From NCBI GenBank assembly GCA_040902885.1, contig JBBDWK010000062.1, positions 1-23,901 of the forward strand: DNA of 23,901 nucleotides, read 5' to 3'. This document shows, piece after piece, positions 17,369 to 23,749 of the stretch. Under the pieces are notes generated by a model, which worked only from the letters and a program-made list of their open reading frames with translations, had not been told where the DNA came from and did no database searches. The DNA is from JBBDWK01 sp040902885 (lineage in GTDB: Bacteria > Acidobacteriota > Terriglobia > Bryobacterales > Bryobacteraceae). Position 1 is the stretch's first letter. Each line of letters begins with the position of its first letter. The translations under genes and the position numbers were made by a program.

Positions 17369-18580
17369 ATGTCCACCGTCGAGACCACGGCAACCCTTTC
17401 GCATCAGGTGATGGAGTTGGAGCGGGCGTACCTTCTCCAGAACTACAGCCGCTATCCCCTGGTCCTGGCGCGCGGCCGCGGAAGCTACGTATACGATGTC
17501 GACGGCAAGCGCTACCTGGATTTCATTGCCGGGATTGGTGTAAACGCGCTGGGCCATGCGCATCCGCGCATCACCCGCGTGATACGGGAGCAGGCCGCAA
17601 CCCTCATCCACTCATCCAACCTCTACTACCATCAGTATCAGGGACCGCTTGCCAAACGGCTCAGCGAAATCAGCGGCCTGAAGCGTTCGTTTTTCGCGAA
17701 TTCGGGCACGGAGGCAATGGAGGCCGCCCTCAAGATGGTGCGCGCCCACGGCTCGCGCATCTCTCCGGAGAAGCACGAGGTCATTTCGATCGACAACTCC
17801 TTCCACGGCCGCACTTTGGGCGCTCTCTCCATCACCGGACAGCCCAAGTACCGGAAGGATTTCGAACCCTTGCTGCCCGGCGTGAAGTTCGTTCCCCTGA
17901 ACGACGAAGCGGCGCTGGAACAGGCTTTCAGCGAGCGGACCGCGGGGATTGTGCTCGAGTGGATTCAAGGCGAGGGCGGCATCTTTCCGGTGTCGATGTC
18001 CTTCGCTCAGAAGGCCGCGGAGCTTGCGCGCCGGCACGACGCTTTACTGATCTTCGACGAGATTCAGTGCGGCGTGGGAAGGCCGGGAGTCTACTTTGGC
18101 TATCAGCTTGCCGAGCCGGCCATTGAACCCGACATCGTCACGGTGGCTAAGCCCCTGGCCTGCGGGCTGCCTCTCGGGGCCGTCCTGGCCAACGAACGCG
18201 CCGCGGCCTCCATCGCCCCGGGGATGCACGGTTCCACTTTCGGAGGAAGCGCGCTCGCCTGCCGGGTGGCGCTGGAGTTCTTCGACATCCTGGAAGAACT
18301 GCTCCTTCCGATCCGCAAGGTGGGCGGTTGCTTCCGCGCGGCGTTGGAAGCCTTGTGCCCAAAGTATACTTTCCTTCGTGAAGTACGGGGCCAAGGCCTA
18401 ATGGTTGGCGTTCAGATGGATGTCCCGGGAAAACAGATGGTGCTGGATGCCATGGCCGCGGGCCTCCTGATCAACTGCACGCACGAGACCGTGCTGCGCT
18501 TCCTGCCGCCCTACATCGTCACCGAGAAGCAGGTGGATTCGGCGATTCGCATACTGGAGCGTATCTTTCGCAAGGTCTGA
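17369..18580 (+). CDS. argD: Class-III aminotransferase, acetylornithine aminotransferase type
   Basis: A 403-residue cytoplasmic PLP enzyme, the usual length for ArgD. Landmarks are DFIAGIGVNALGHAHP (about 51-66), the PLP-phosphate loop NSGTEAMEAALK (about 111-122), QGEGGIFPV, the cofactor aspartate in LLIFDEIQCGVGR, the Schiff-base lysine K261 in TVAKPLACGLPLGAV, and GSTFGGSALACRVALE. ArgD converts N-acetylornithine and 2-oxoglutarate to N-acetylglutamate semialdehyde and glutamate in arginine synthesis, and can act on succinyl-diaminopimelate in lysine synthesis. No other arg gene is nearby, so a GABA or ornithine aminotransferase of the same subgroup cannot be excluded. It begins 44 nt after the 3D-domain gene; the SDR gene follows after 23 nt. 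Confidence 0.85.
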   Translation: MSTVETTATLSHQVMELERAYLLQNYSRYPLVLARGRGSYVYDVDGKRYLDFIAGIGVNALGHAHPRITRVIREQAATLIHSSNLYYHQYQGPLAKRLSEISGLKRSFFANSGTEAMEAALKMVRAHGSRISPEKHEVISIDNSFHGRTLGALSITGQPKYRKDFEPLLPGVKFVPLNDEAALEQAFSERTAGIVLEWIQGEGGIFPVSMSFAQKAAELARRHDALLIFDEIQCGVGRPGVYFGYQLAEPAIEPDIVTVAKPLACGLPLGAVLANERAAASIAPGMHGSTFGGSALACRVALEFFDILEELLLPIRKVGGCFRAALEALCPKYTFLREVRGQGLMVGVQMDVPGKQMVLDAMAAGLLINCTHETVLRFLPPYIVTEKQVDSAIRILERIFRKV

Positions 18581-18603
18581 AAATCACGGACTGGAGGACG
18601 AAG

Positions 18604-19506
18604 ATGCAGGTGTTCCTTACCGGCGCAACCGGGTACATCGGCGGAGCTGTGGCCCATGCAATGATCGCCGCGGGCCACAATGTAATATGTCTGGCGCGGA
18701 ATGAAGAAAAGGCCGGACAACTGGCATCTTTAGGCTGCAGAAGCCGTATCGGCGCCCTGACCGATCCGAAGATTCTCGCGGAAGCGGCTCGCGCCGCCGA
18801 TGGAGCGATCCACGCGGCCTTTAGTTGGGGCGCGGACGCGCCGCAGGTTGACGGAGCCGCCGTGGACGCCATGCTGCAGGCCCTGGAGGGAAGCCGGAAG
18901 CCGTTCCTCTACACCAGCGGCGCCTGGGTGATGGGCAGCACCGGCGACCGAATCGCCGGGGAGTCGGCTCCGCTGAGGCCTCCGGAGATAGTGGCGTGGC
19001 GCCAGGCTGTGGAGCGGCGCGTTCTCGATGCTACCGAACGCGGCGTGCGAGGCGTGGTGATCCGCCCGGCGGTGGTATTCGGACGAAATGGCGGGATGGC
19101 GGGCACTTTCGTGCGGTTGGCGCGCGAACAGGGCGTGGTGCGCATCGTGGGCGAGGGGAAAAATCGATGGAGCTGGGTTCACGTCGACGATCTTGCCGAT
19201 CTCTACGTTCGTGCTTTCGAGAAGGCCGGCGCGGGAGAGCTGTTCCTGGCCGCCGACGGCCCCGCCGTTCCGGTAGGAGAAGTTGCCCAGGCCGCCGCCG
19301 GACTGGCCGACCCCCCGGCGGTTGTGCGATTCCTGCCTGTTGAGGAAGCCCGCAAGGAGATGGGGCCTTTGGCCGATGCGCTGCTCCTCGACCAGTGCAT
19401 CGGCAGCACGAAAGCAGGACGTTTGCTCGGATGGGTTCCGAAGCGCCGATCGGTACTGGAGGAACTGGCAGGCGGCTCTTACGCGGCGTTCAAAGGGACC
19501 GGTTGA
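18604..19506 (+). CDS. Atypical SDR, NAD-dependent epimerase/dehydratase family
   Basis: A 300-residue Rossmann protein. The N-terminal G-A-T-G-Y-I-G-G (residues 7-14) is the glycine-rich NAD(P) site of extended and atypical short-chain dehydrogenases, with LARNEEKA after the second strand. RPAVVFGRNGGM and WSWVHVDDLADLYVRAFE are typical of the epimerase family. The catalytic Y-x-x-x-K is missing: the aligned stretch reads A-W-R-Q-A-V, with tryptophan for tyrosine and valine for lysine. This suggests a binding, sensing or divergent reductase role rather than classical epimerisation; the substrate is unknown. GGAGG at 18593-18597, six bases from the ATG, fixes the start. The stop lies 3 nt from the end of the opposing manC. 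Confidence 0.85.
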   Translation: MQVFLTGATGYIGGAVAHAMIAAGHNVICLARNEEKAGQLASLGCRSRIGALTDPKILAEAARAADGAIHAAFSWGADAPQVDGAAVDAMLQALEGSRKPFLYTSGAWVMGSTGDRIAGESAPLRPPEIVAWRQAVERRVLDATERGVRGVVIRPAVVFGRNGGMAGTFVRLAREQGVVRIVGEGKNRWSWVHVDDLADLYVRAFEKAGAGELFLAADGPAVPVGEVAQAAAGLADPPAVVRFLPVEEARKEMGPLADALLLDQCIGSTKAGRLLGWVPKRRSVLEELAGGSYAAFKGTG

Positions 19507-19509
19507 ACA

Positions 19510-20589
19510 TTACAGCAAATCTTCACGACGCCTCCGCTCCAGCAACTTCACCAGCTCGCCGACTCCCTGCGCGCGGTCCCGTCTGGCGACCAGCAACGCG
19601 TCGGGAGTATCCACAACAATCAAATCGTCCACGCCCAGCAGCGCTACCAGCTTGTCTCCGGCATCGACGTAATTTCCGCGGCTGGCCACAGCCAGCAGGC
19701 CGGAGCGCGAAACGTTTCGCTCGCCGTCCTTGGGAAGCAGCTCGTAGACGGCATCCCAGCTTCCCACGTCGCTCCAGCCGAAGTCGCCGCAGGCCAAACC
19801 CATGACGTTATTGGCCTTTTCCAGAATCGCGAAGTCCACTGAGACGTTGGGGCACACCGGGAAAGCGCGCTGTACCTGGCTTCGAAACGGCCGGCTGCCA
19901 AACGCAGGCAACGCCGAAAGCAGCGTGGCGCACTTGGGAAGATGCCTGCGAAGCGCCGCCAGAAACACATCCGCCCGCCAGAAGAACATCCCCGCATTCC
20001 AGAAGTAGCGGCCCGCGGCAAGGTAGCGCTTGGCCGTCGCCAGGTCGGGTTTTTCTCGAAATCCGACCACCTTTTGAGGATTCAGCGAACCTGGCTCGGT
20101 TCCGTTGGGCATCTCGATGTAGCCGTAGCCCGTCTCCGGCCACCTGGGCTGAAGTCCGAGCACCATTAAACTGCCCTTTTCGGCCTCCCGATAGGCGGAG
20201 CGCACATAACGCAGAAACTGGCGAGGCTTGCCAATGACGTGATCGGCGGGAAAGACGCCCATCACCGCGTCCGGATCGATGGATTGCAGAACGACAGCGC
20301 CCAGTCCGATCGCCGGAGCCGTGTTCCTCTGCGCCGGCTCTGCCAGAATCTGGCCGGCCGGAACCTCCGGCAACTGCCGGGCGATCTCGGCGCGCAAATA
20401 TTCGTTGGTCATCACCCAGATGCGCTCGGGCGGGACCAGCGGCGCCAGCCGGTCGACCGTAGCCTGAATCAAAGTCCTCTCGCCGGCCACACTGAGGACC
20501 TGCTTGGCATTGCGCCGGCGGCTGCGAGGCCAGAAGCGCGTTCCTCGTCCGCCGCCCAGGATGAGCGCGTACTGATTAGGCTTGGGCAT
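19510..20589 (-). CDS. manC: Mannose-1-phosphate guanylyltransferase
   Basis: A 359-residue cytoplasmic nucleotidyltransferase making GDP-mannose from GTP and mannose-1-phosphate, a precursor for LPS, exopolysaccharide and glycoprotein glycans. The signature G-G-G-R-G-T-R-F-W-P-R-S-R at 12-24 is followed by K29-Q30. Further motifs are EPAQRNTAPAI (84-94), FPADH (113-117), ETGYGYIE, FREKP, FWNAGMFFW, VDFAILEKA and DFGWSDVGSWD. It ends after the nucleotidyltransferase and short beta-helix parts, so it is the single-function form without the C-terminal mannose-6-phosphate isomerase cupin of the roughly 470-residue enzymes. It begins 37 nt after the lepB stop and is probably cotranscribed with it. 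Its ribosome binding site is weak. Confidence 0.95.
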   Translation of the reverse strand: MPKPNQYALILGGGRGTRFWPRSRRRNAKQVLSVAGERTLIQATVDRLAPLVPPERIWVMTNEYLRAEIARQLPEVPAGQILAEPAQRNTAPAIGLGAVVLQSIDPDAVMGVFPADHVIGKPRQFLRYVRSAYREAEKGSLMVLGLQPRWPETGYGYIEMPNGTEPGSLNPQKVVGFREKPDLATAKRYLAAGRYFWNAGMFFWRADVFLAALRRHLPKCATLLSALPAFGSRPFRSQVQRAFPVCPNVSVDFAILEKANNVMGLACGDFGWSDVGSWDAVYELLPKDGERNVSRSGLLAVASRGNYVDAGDKLVALLGVDDLIVVDTPDALLVARRDRAQGVGELVKLLERRRREDLL

Positions 20590-20626
20590 GAGATCCGCGC
20601 CTGGGCTCGACCGCCGGAATCCCGGT

Positions 20627-21415
20627 CTATGGGATTGGATGGCCGTGAATCAACTGGAAAGTGCGCCCCCAGCGCGTTTTGCTGAAGAAGTTCTGGGCCA
20701 GGTCGAGGATGTGATCCAGCCCGATGGCCGGATCCGCCAGACGCTCGGTGGGCGCGTCGTAGGACCAGTAGATGATCAGCGGCTTGCCGATGATGTTCTC
20801 ACGCGGCACGAATCCCCAGTAGCGGCTGTCGAGCGATGAATCGCGGTTGTCCCCCATCGCGAAGTAGCTGTCTGCGGGAATCACGACCTGACCATCGGCG
20901 ACGTGTTTTTCGAGCATGATCTCGGCTCCTTCGCTCACGCGGGTGTTGGGCTCGCCCGGGAAGTTGTCGCGATAGGAGTCGATGTAATCCATCTTGTGGT
21001 ACTTGTACGGCTCTTCGAGCAGCCGCCCGTTGAGGTATACCTGCTTGTTCTCGATCCGGATGCGGTCGCCCGGCACGCCGATTACGCGCTTGACGAAGGT
21101 CTGCCGGATGTCCACCGGGTACCGGAACACGATGATGTCGCCGCGTCTGACTTCCGTGTACGGCAGAAGATACTTGCTCACCGGGCCCGGAGGCGCGTAA
21201 GCCAGCTTGTCCACCAGAAGATGGTCTCCGATGAGGAGCGTGTCCTCCATGGAGCCGGTAGGAATGACGAAGGCCTGCACCAGCGTCGTGGTGCCGAACA
21301 GCAGCAGGATGATCGTCACCGTCCACTCGGCGATCACCCCTCGGGGGTTGTCGGTCTTGCCGGATTTGGGCGGCTCGGAGGTCTGCTCCGCTTCCAAGGT
21401 CTTCTCTTGATTCAC
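20627..21415 (-). CDS. lepB: Signal peptidase I
   Basis: Inner-membrane serine protease that removes Sec and Tat signal peptides. One N-terminal transmembrane helix (WTVTIILLLFGTTTLVQAF) precedes the catalytic box PTGSMEDTLLIGD. The serine is S55 from the GTG start used here (S78 if the frame is opened at ATG 21484); the lysine in TFVKRVIGVPGD is K109 (K132). The family boxes RGDIIVFRYP and YFAMGDNRDSSLDSRYWGFV are intact. The frame is open up to ATG 21484, but that start has no Shine-Dalgarno and adds 23 residues unlike the family. GTG 21415 is preferred because TACAAT lies just upstream, within the would-be extension. The gene is followed by manC and is divergent from the DMT pair. Confidence 0.93.
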   Translation of the reverse strand: MNQEKTLEAEQTSEPPKSGKTDNPRGVIAEWTVTIILLLFGTTTLVQAFVIPTGSMEDTLLIGDHLLVDKLAYAPPGPVSKYLLPYTEVRRGDIIVFRYPVDIRQTFVKRVIGVPGDRIRIENKQVYLNGRLLEEPYKYHKMDYIDSYRDNFPGEPNTRVSEGAEIMLEKHVADGQVVIPADSYFAMGDNRDSSLDSRYWGFVPRENIIGKPLIIYWSYDAPTERLADPAIGLDHILDLAQNFFSKTRWGRTFQLIHGHPIP

Positions 21416-21424
21416 AATGCTTTC

Positions 21425-21430
21425 ATTGTA
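21425..21430 (-). promoter_or_regulatory. -10-like TACAAT of lepB
   Basis: On the minus strand TACAAT matches the -10 consensus at five of six positions and ends 9 nt before GTG 21415. Transcription would start one to three bases before the start codon, making the message leaderless or nearly so. No good -35 is visible at 16-18 bp. Confidence 0.4.
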
Positions 21431-21442
21431 GCGAAAAACCGA

Positions 21443-21472
21443 TTGCCGGAGGGCCGTTTGCACGGCTATTAT
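21443..21472 (+). promoter_or_regulatory. Candidate promoter of the DMT pair
   Basis: TTGCCG (21443-21448, four of six) and TATTAT (21467-21472, five of six) are separated by 18 bp on the plus strand. They would start a message near 21480, about 58 nt before the first DMT gene. The pair lies in the divergent gap with lepB. Confidence 0.4.
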
Positions 21473-21537
21473 GGGGAGTTCCATGGACGCCGCCGAAGCG
21501 GTCTATCGCGGTTGCGATCCCTGACGAGGAAGCCGGC

Positions 21538-21939
21538 TTGACCCAAGCGACTGCCCAAGTGCCTGTCACTCCACCCAAACCCCATTCCCGACGGCAGTCG
21601 ATCGCGCTGGTTTTTTGCTGCACCCTGCTGGGCGCGGCCGCCCAGATTCTGATGAAGGCCGGCGCGAACGTTCTGACCGGTCCGGGACCCCTGGGTTTTC
21701 TTACAAATCCAGCGCTGCTGGCAGGTTATGCGCTATACGGGTTGAGCACCCTTCTGCTGGTTCTGGCGCTGCGCGACGGGGAACTCTCTATTCTTTACCC
21801 GGTGATCGCGCTTACATATGTATGGGTCACGATCTGCTCGCGGATCTTCTTTCGCGAGTCGGTCAACCCTCTGAAAATTGTCGGCATCTCGATCATCGTG
21901 ATCGGCGTGGGAGTGCTCGGGCGGGGAAGCCGCAAGTGA
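21538..21939 (+). CDS. Small four-helix DMT/EamA-like membrane protein, ArnE-like
   Basis: A 133-residue inner-membrane protein with four predicted helices: IALVFCCTLLGAAAQILM, LLAGYALYGLSTLLLVLAL, ILYPVIALTYVWVTICSRIFF and IVGISIIVIGVGVLG. The segments A-A-Q-I-L-M-K-A and ILYPVIALTYVWVT resemble ArnE, half of the proposed undecaprenyl-phosphate-aminoarabinose flippase. The membrane-embedded glutamate of proton-coupled SMR drug pumps is absent from helix 1, arguing against an EmrE-type pump. The TTG start is supported by GAGGA at 21526-21530, seven bases upstream. Its stop overlaps the GTG of the next gene, and the two probably form a heterodimer. Confidence 0.85.
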   Translation: MTQATAQVPVTPPKPHSRRQSIALVFCCTLLGAAAQILMKAGANVLTGPGPLGFLTNPALLAGYALYGLSTLLLVLALRDGELSILYPVIALTYVWVTICSRIFFRESVNPLKIVGISIIVIGVGVLGRGSRK

Positions 21940-22289
21940 CAACACCGTTTTCCTCGATGCTGCTCGTCCTGCTGGCTTCCTTTCTGGGCTCGTTCGGGGC
22001 GGTATTTCTGAAGTCCGGGTCGGGCAAACTGCGGCATGGCATGCGCCACCTGTTTTTCAACGCGAAGCTTGCCGCCGGAGTGGCTCTGTTCCTGGCGTCC
22101 TCTTACTTCTTCGTCCTCGGTATTCGGGAAGGCGAGCTGACGGTGCTCTACCCCATGGTCTCCCTCGGCTATATCTGGACGCTGCTCTGGAGCCGCCTGT
22201 TTTTCAAAGAACCGTTCACCAGGGAGAAGGCCCTCGGGCTGTTCCTGATCGTCCTCGGAGTAGTCTGCATCGGTTTAGGCAACCAGTAA
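21936..22289 (+). CDS. Second small four-helix DMT/EamA-like membrane protein, ArnF-like partner
   Basis: A 117-residue inner-membrane protein related to its neighbour. The helices are MLLVLLASFLGSFGAVFLK, AAGVALFLASSYFFVLGI, VLYPMVSLGYIWTLLWSRLFF and ALGLFLIVLGVVCIGLG. The motif REGELTVLYPMVSLGYIWTL parallels RDGELSILYPVIALTYVWVT in the first protein, so the pair arose by duplication. The start is GTG 21936, which shares GTGA with the upstream TGA; the reading frame stays open further left, but that part only shadows the first gene. A paired, translationally coupled layout is typical of heterodimeric small DMT transporters (ArnE/ArnF, EbrA/EbrB). The substrate is unknown; a lipid-linked sugar is plausible and unproven. 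Confidence 0.82.
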   Translation: MTTPFSSMLLVLLASFLGSFGAVFLKSGSGKLRHGMRHLFFNAKLAAGVALFLASSYFFVLGIREGELTVLYPMVSLGYIWTLLWSRLFFKEPFTREKALGLFLIVLGVVCIGLGNQ

Positions 22290-22293
22290 GCCA

Positions 22294-22366
22294 TCAAGCG
22301 ATCAGCGCTCAGCTTTCAGCCGTCAGCCAAAACGCTGATCGCTAAGAGCTGATGGCTGATAGCTTC
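22294..22366. repeat. Inverted arrays of a 7-bp repeat, possible bidirectional terminator
   Basis: TCAGC occurs four times with an exact 7-bp period (starts 22302, 22309, 22316, 22323). Then GCTGA or a near copy occurs five times with the same period (22334, 22341, 22348, 22355, 22362). The arrays are reverse complements, so a long stem can form in several registers; the core arms are 22297-22307 and 22333-22343, perfect over 11 bp. The element fills the gap between the convergent DMT and MlaF-like genes and reaches the latter's stop codon. It may end transcription in both directions, although no T-tract is present. Confidence 0.75.
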
Positions 22367-23111
22367 ACACGCGATCCATGGCGAGAAATTCGTGTATCAG
22401 CGGATGGTCCGCCTTCTCGATCTCCTGCGTGGGACCGAAATAAATCACTCCCCCGTCGTGCAGGAATACGACGCGGTCGGCCACGCGCCGCATCAAATCC
22501 AGGTCGTGCGTCACCACAACCGAGGTAAGCTGCAGGTGATCCTTGAGCCGTAACATCAACTCGGCGAGCCGGTTCGACATGATGGGATCGACCATCGTGG
22601 TGGGCTCGTCGTAGAGAACGCACTCGGGCTGCGCGGCCAGAGCGCGCGCGATGGCTACGGCGCGGCGGTGGCCGACCGATAGATCGGACGGGTAGGAGTC
22701 GATGTGCTCCCGAATGTCCACCATGTCAAGCAGGCCATGTACTACGTCGCGCTTGTTCTCGGGATCGTAATCCTCGCGCAATTCGAGGGAGAAGAGAATA
22801 TTCTCTCCCACAGTGAGCGAATCGAACAGCGCTCCGGACTGAAATACCATGGTGACTTTTTTGCGGATGCGGCGCAGGTCGGCTTCTTCATATTCCGTGA
22901 TGTCCTCGTGGGAGACGATCACGCGTCCCTCATCCGGCTTCAGAAATCCCATGATGTGGGCAAGCGAAACCGACTTGCCCACGCCGCTCCGTCCGATGAT
23001 GGCTACCGTCTCGCCGCCATTCACGTAAAAATTGCAATCGACCAAAACGGGGGAGTCGAACGTCTTATACACATGGCGGAATTCAATGTAGTGCGGATTC
23101 AGTTCAGGCAT
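22365..23111 (-). CDS. mlaF: ABC transporter ATPase, MlaF/Ttg2A-like
   Basis: A 248-residue cytoplasmic ATPase. The Walker A is GRSGVGKS (40-47), the Q-loop is MVFQSGALF (Q91), the Walker B is CVLYDEP (164-170) and the switch histidine is H202 in VVVTHD. VFQSGALFDSLTVGENI and its neighbourhood fit the MlaF/Mkl group, which powers phospholipid traffic between the membranes with MlaE and MlaD. Two family-critical loops are unusual: the signature reads L-S-V-G-H (144-148) instead of LSGGx, and the D-loop reads TTMVDP instead of TTGLDP. No MlaE permease or MlaD gene is adjacent. Its ATG lies inside the end of mobA (8-nt overlap, shifted frame), so its synthesis is probably coupled to mobA. Another lipid-type importer ATPase is possible. 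Confidence 0.85.
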   Translation of the reverse strand: MPELNPHYIEFRHVYKTFDSPVLVDCNFYVNGGETVAIIGRSGVGKSVSLAHIMGFLKPDEGRVIVSHEDITEYEEADLRRIRKKVTMVFQSGALFDSLTVGENILFSLELREDYDPENKRDVVHGLLDMVDIREHIDSYPSDLSVGHRRAVAIARALAAQPECVLYDEPTTMVDPIMSNRLAELMLRLKDHLQLTSVVVTHDLDLMRRVADRVVFLHDGGVIYFGPTQEIEKADHPLIHEFLAMDRV

Positions 23112-23676
23112 CGGAATGCGAGAGCCATTGCTCGGGCGTATTGAGGTTGGCGAAGGGCGAGCCGTCGGCGCACGGCTGATAGCGGACGACGAGCCCCGCT
23201 ATAGCTTCCGTAATGCGCCGCAGGCCCTTCTGGAGGGCTGCGTCCATGGCGGCAAACGACCGGCGGTGGTAGACCGCGCAAAGCGGTTCGGGCTTTCCCG
23301 AAGGGCCTACGGGCATCAAGATGTCTGGAGCGGCTTCCAAGCCGGCAAGAAGCCCGCGAAGAAACGGCGCGGTAAGAGCCGGCATATCGCAGGCCACAAT
23401 CAGGTTCCATTCGGCAGTGGTCGATTTGAGCGCCGCGTGTATACCGCCGAGCGGTCCCGCATCTTCCCAAGTATCGGCAATCACAGGCAGTTGGAGATCG
23501 CCGTACCGTTCGGGGCGCCCTACCAACACCACCGAGCCCGCGGCTTCCAGGACGACATGCGCGACATGCTTAACCAGAGTCGTTTCCTTGTAACGCAACA
23601 AAGCTTTATCGCGTCCCATGCGGGAACTTCTGCCGCCGACCAGAACAAAGCCCGCGCATTTTCCCCCGCGGAACAT
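23104..23676 (-). CDS. mobA: Molybdenum cofactor guanylyltransferase
   Basis: A 190-residue cytoplasmic enzyme transferring GMP from GTP to molybdopterin cofactor for bis-MGD enzymes. The nucleotide loop reads V-L-V-G-G-R-S-S-R-M-G-R-D-K at 11-24, matching the LAGGxSSRMGxDK signature. Further marks are DTWEDAGPLGGIHAAL, the metal-binding aspartate in LIVACDMPALT, PEPLCAVYHR, and a C-terminal FANLNTPEQW typical of MobA. The frame is open to ATG 23736, but that would add 20 unrelated residues over a divergent promoter. ATG 23676 gives the usual length and start. It has no Shine-Dalgarno; TATGCT ends 6 nt upstream, suggesting a leaderless message. No other molybdenum-cofactor gene is in the window. 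Confidence 0.9.
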   Translation of the reverse strand: MFRGGKCAGFVLVGGRSSRMGRDKALLRYKETTLVKHVAHVVLEAAGSVVLVGRPERYGDLQLPVIADTWEDAGPLGGIHAALKSTTAEWNLIVACDMPALTAPFLRGLLAGLEAAPDILMPVGPSGKPEPLCAVYHRRSFAAMDAALQKGLRRITEAIAGLVVRYQPCADGSPFANLNTPEQWLSHSDA

Positions 23677-23682
23677 GTAAAA

Positions 23683-23688
23683 AGCATA
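23683..23688 (-). promoter_or_regulatory. -10-like TATGCT for a leaderless mobA message
   Basis: On the minus strand TATGCT (TAnnnT pattern, four of six to consensus) is followed by ttttac and then ATG 23676. The 6-nt spacing equals that at the aminotransferase gene. It overlaps the -35 of the divergent plus-strand promoter. Confidence 0.4.
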
Positions 23689-23714
23689 ACATTTACGGCC
23701 CTGTCGGCTATAAT
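23686..23714 (+). promoter_or_regulatory. Promoter of the truncated secreted-protein gene
   Basis: A perfect -10, TATAAT (23709-23714), has ATAACA (23686-23691, four of six) 17 bp upstream. The expected start is near 23721, giving a leader of about 29 nt before ATG 23750. It is the best sigma70-type promoter in the window. Confidence 0.6.
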
Positions 23715-23749
23715 GAAAGTTAATTCCACGGAGCATAACAAACAGAAGT

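Noticed and set aside
21615..21935. Upstream extension of the second DMT frame, which would give a 224-residue protein
   Set aside because: This part overlaps the first DMT gene in another frame and encodes an arginine-rich stretch unlike a membrane protein. GTG 21936 restores the expected four-helix size.
22294..22366. Heptamer array considered as a CRISPR array
   Set aside because: Units are 7 bp with 2-bp variable parts; there are no 24-37-bp repeats with spacers and no cas genes.
23677..23736. Longer mobA start at ATG 23736
   Set aside because: The extra 20 residues do not resemble MobA, and the stretch holds the divergent promoter.
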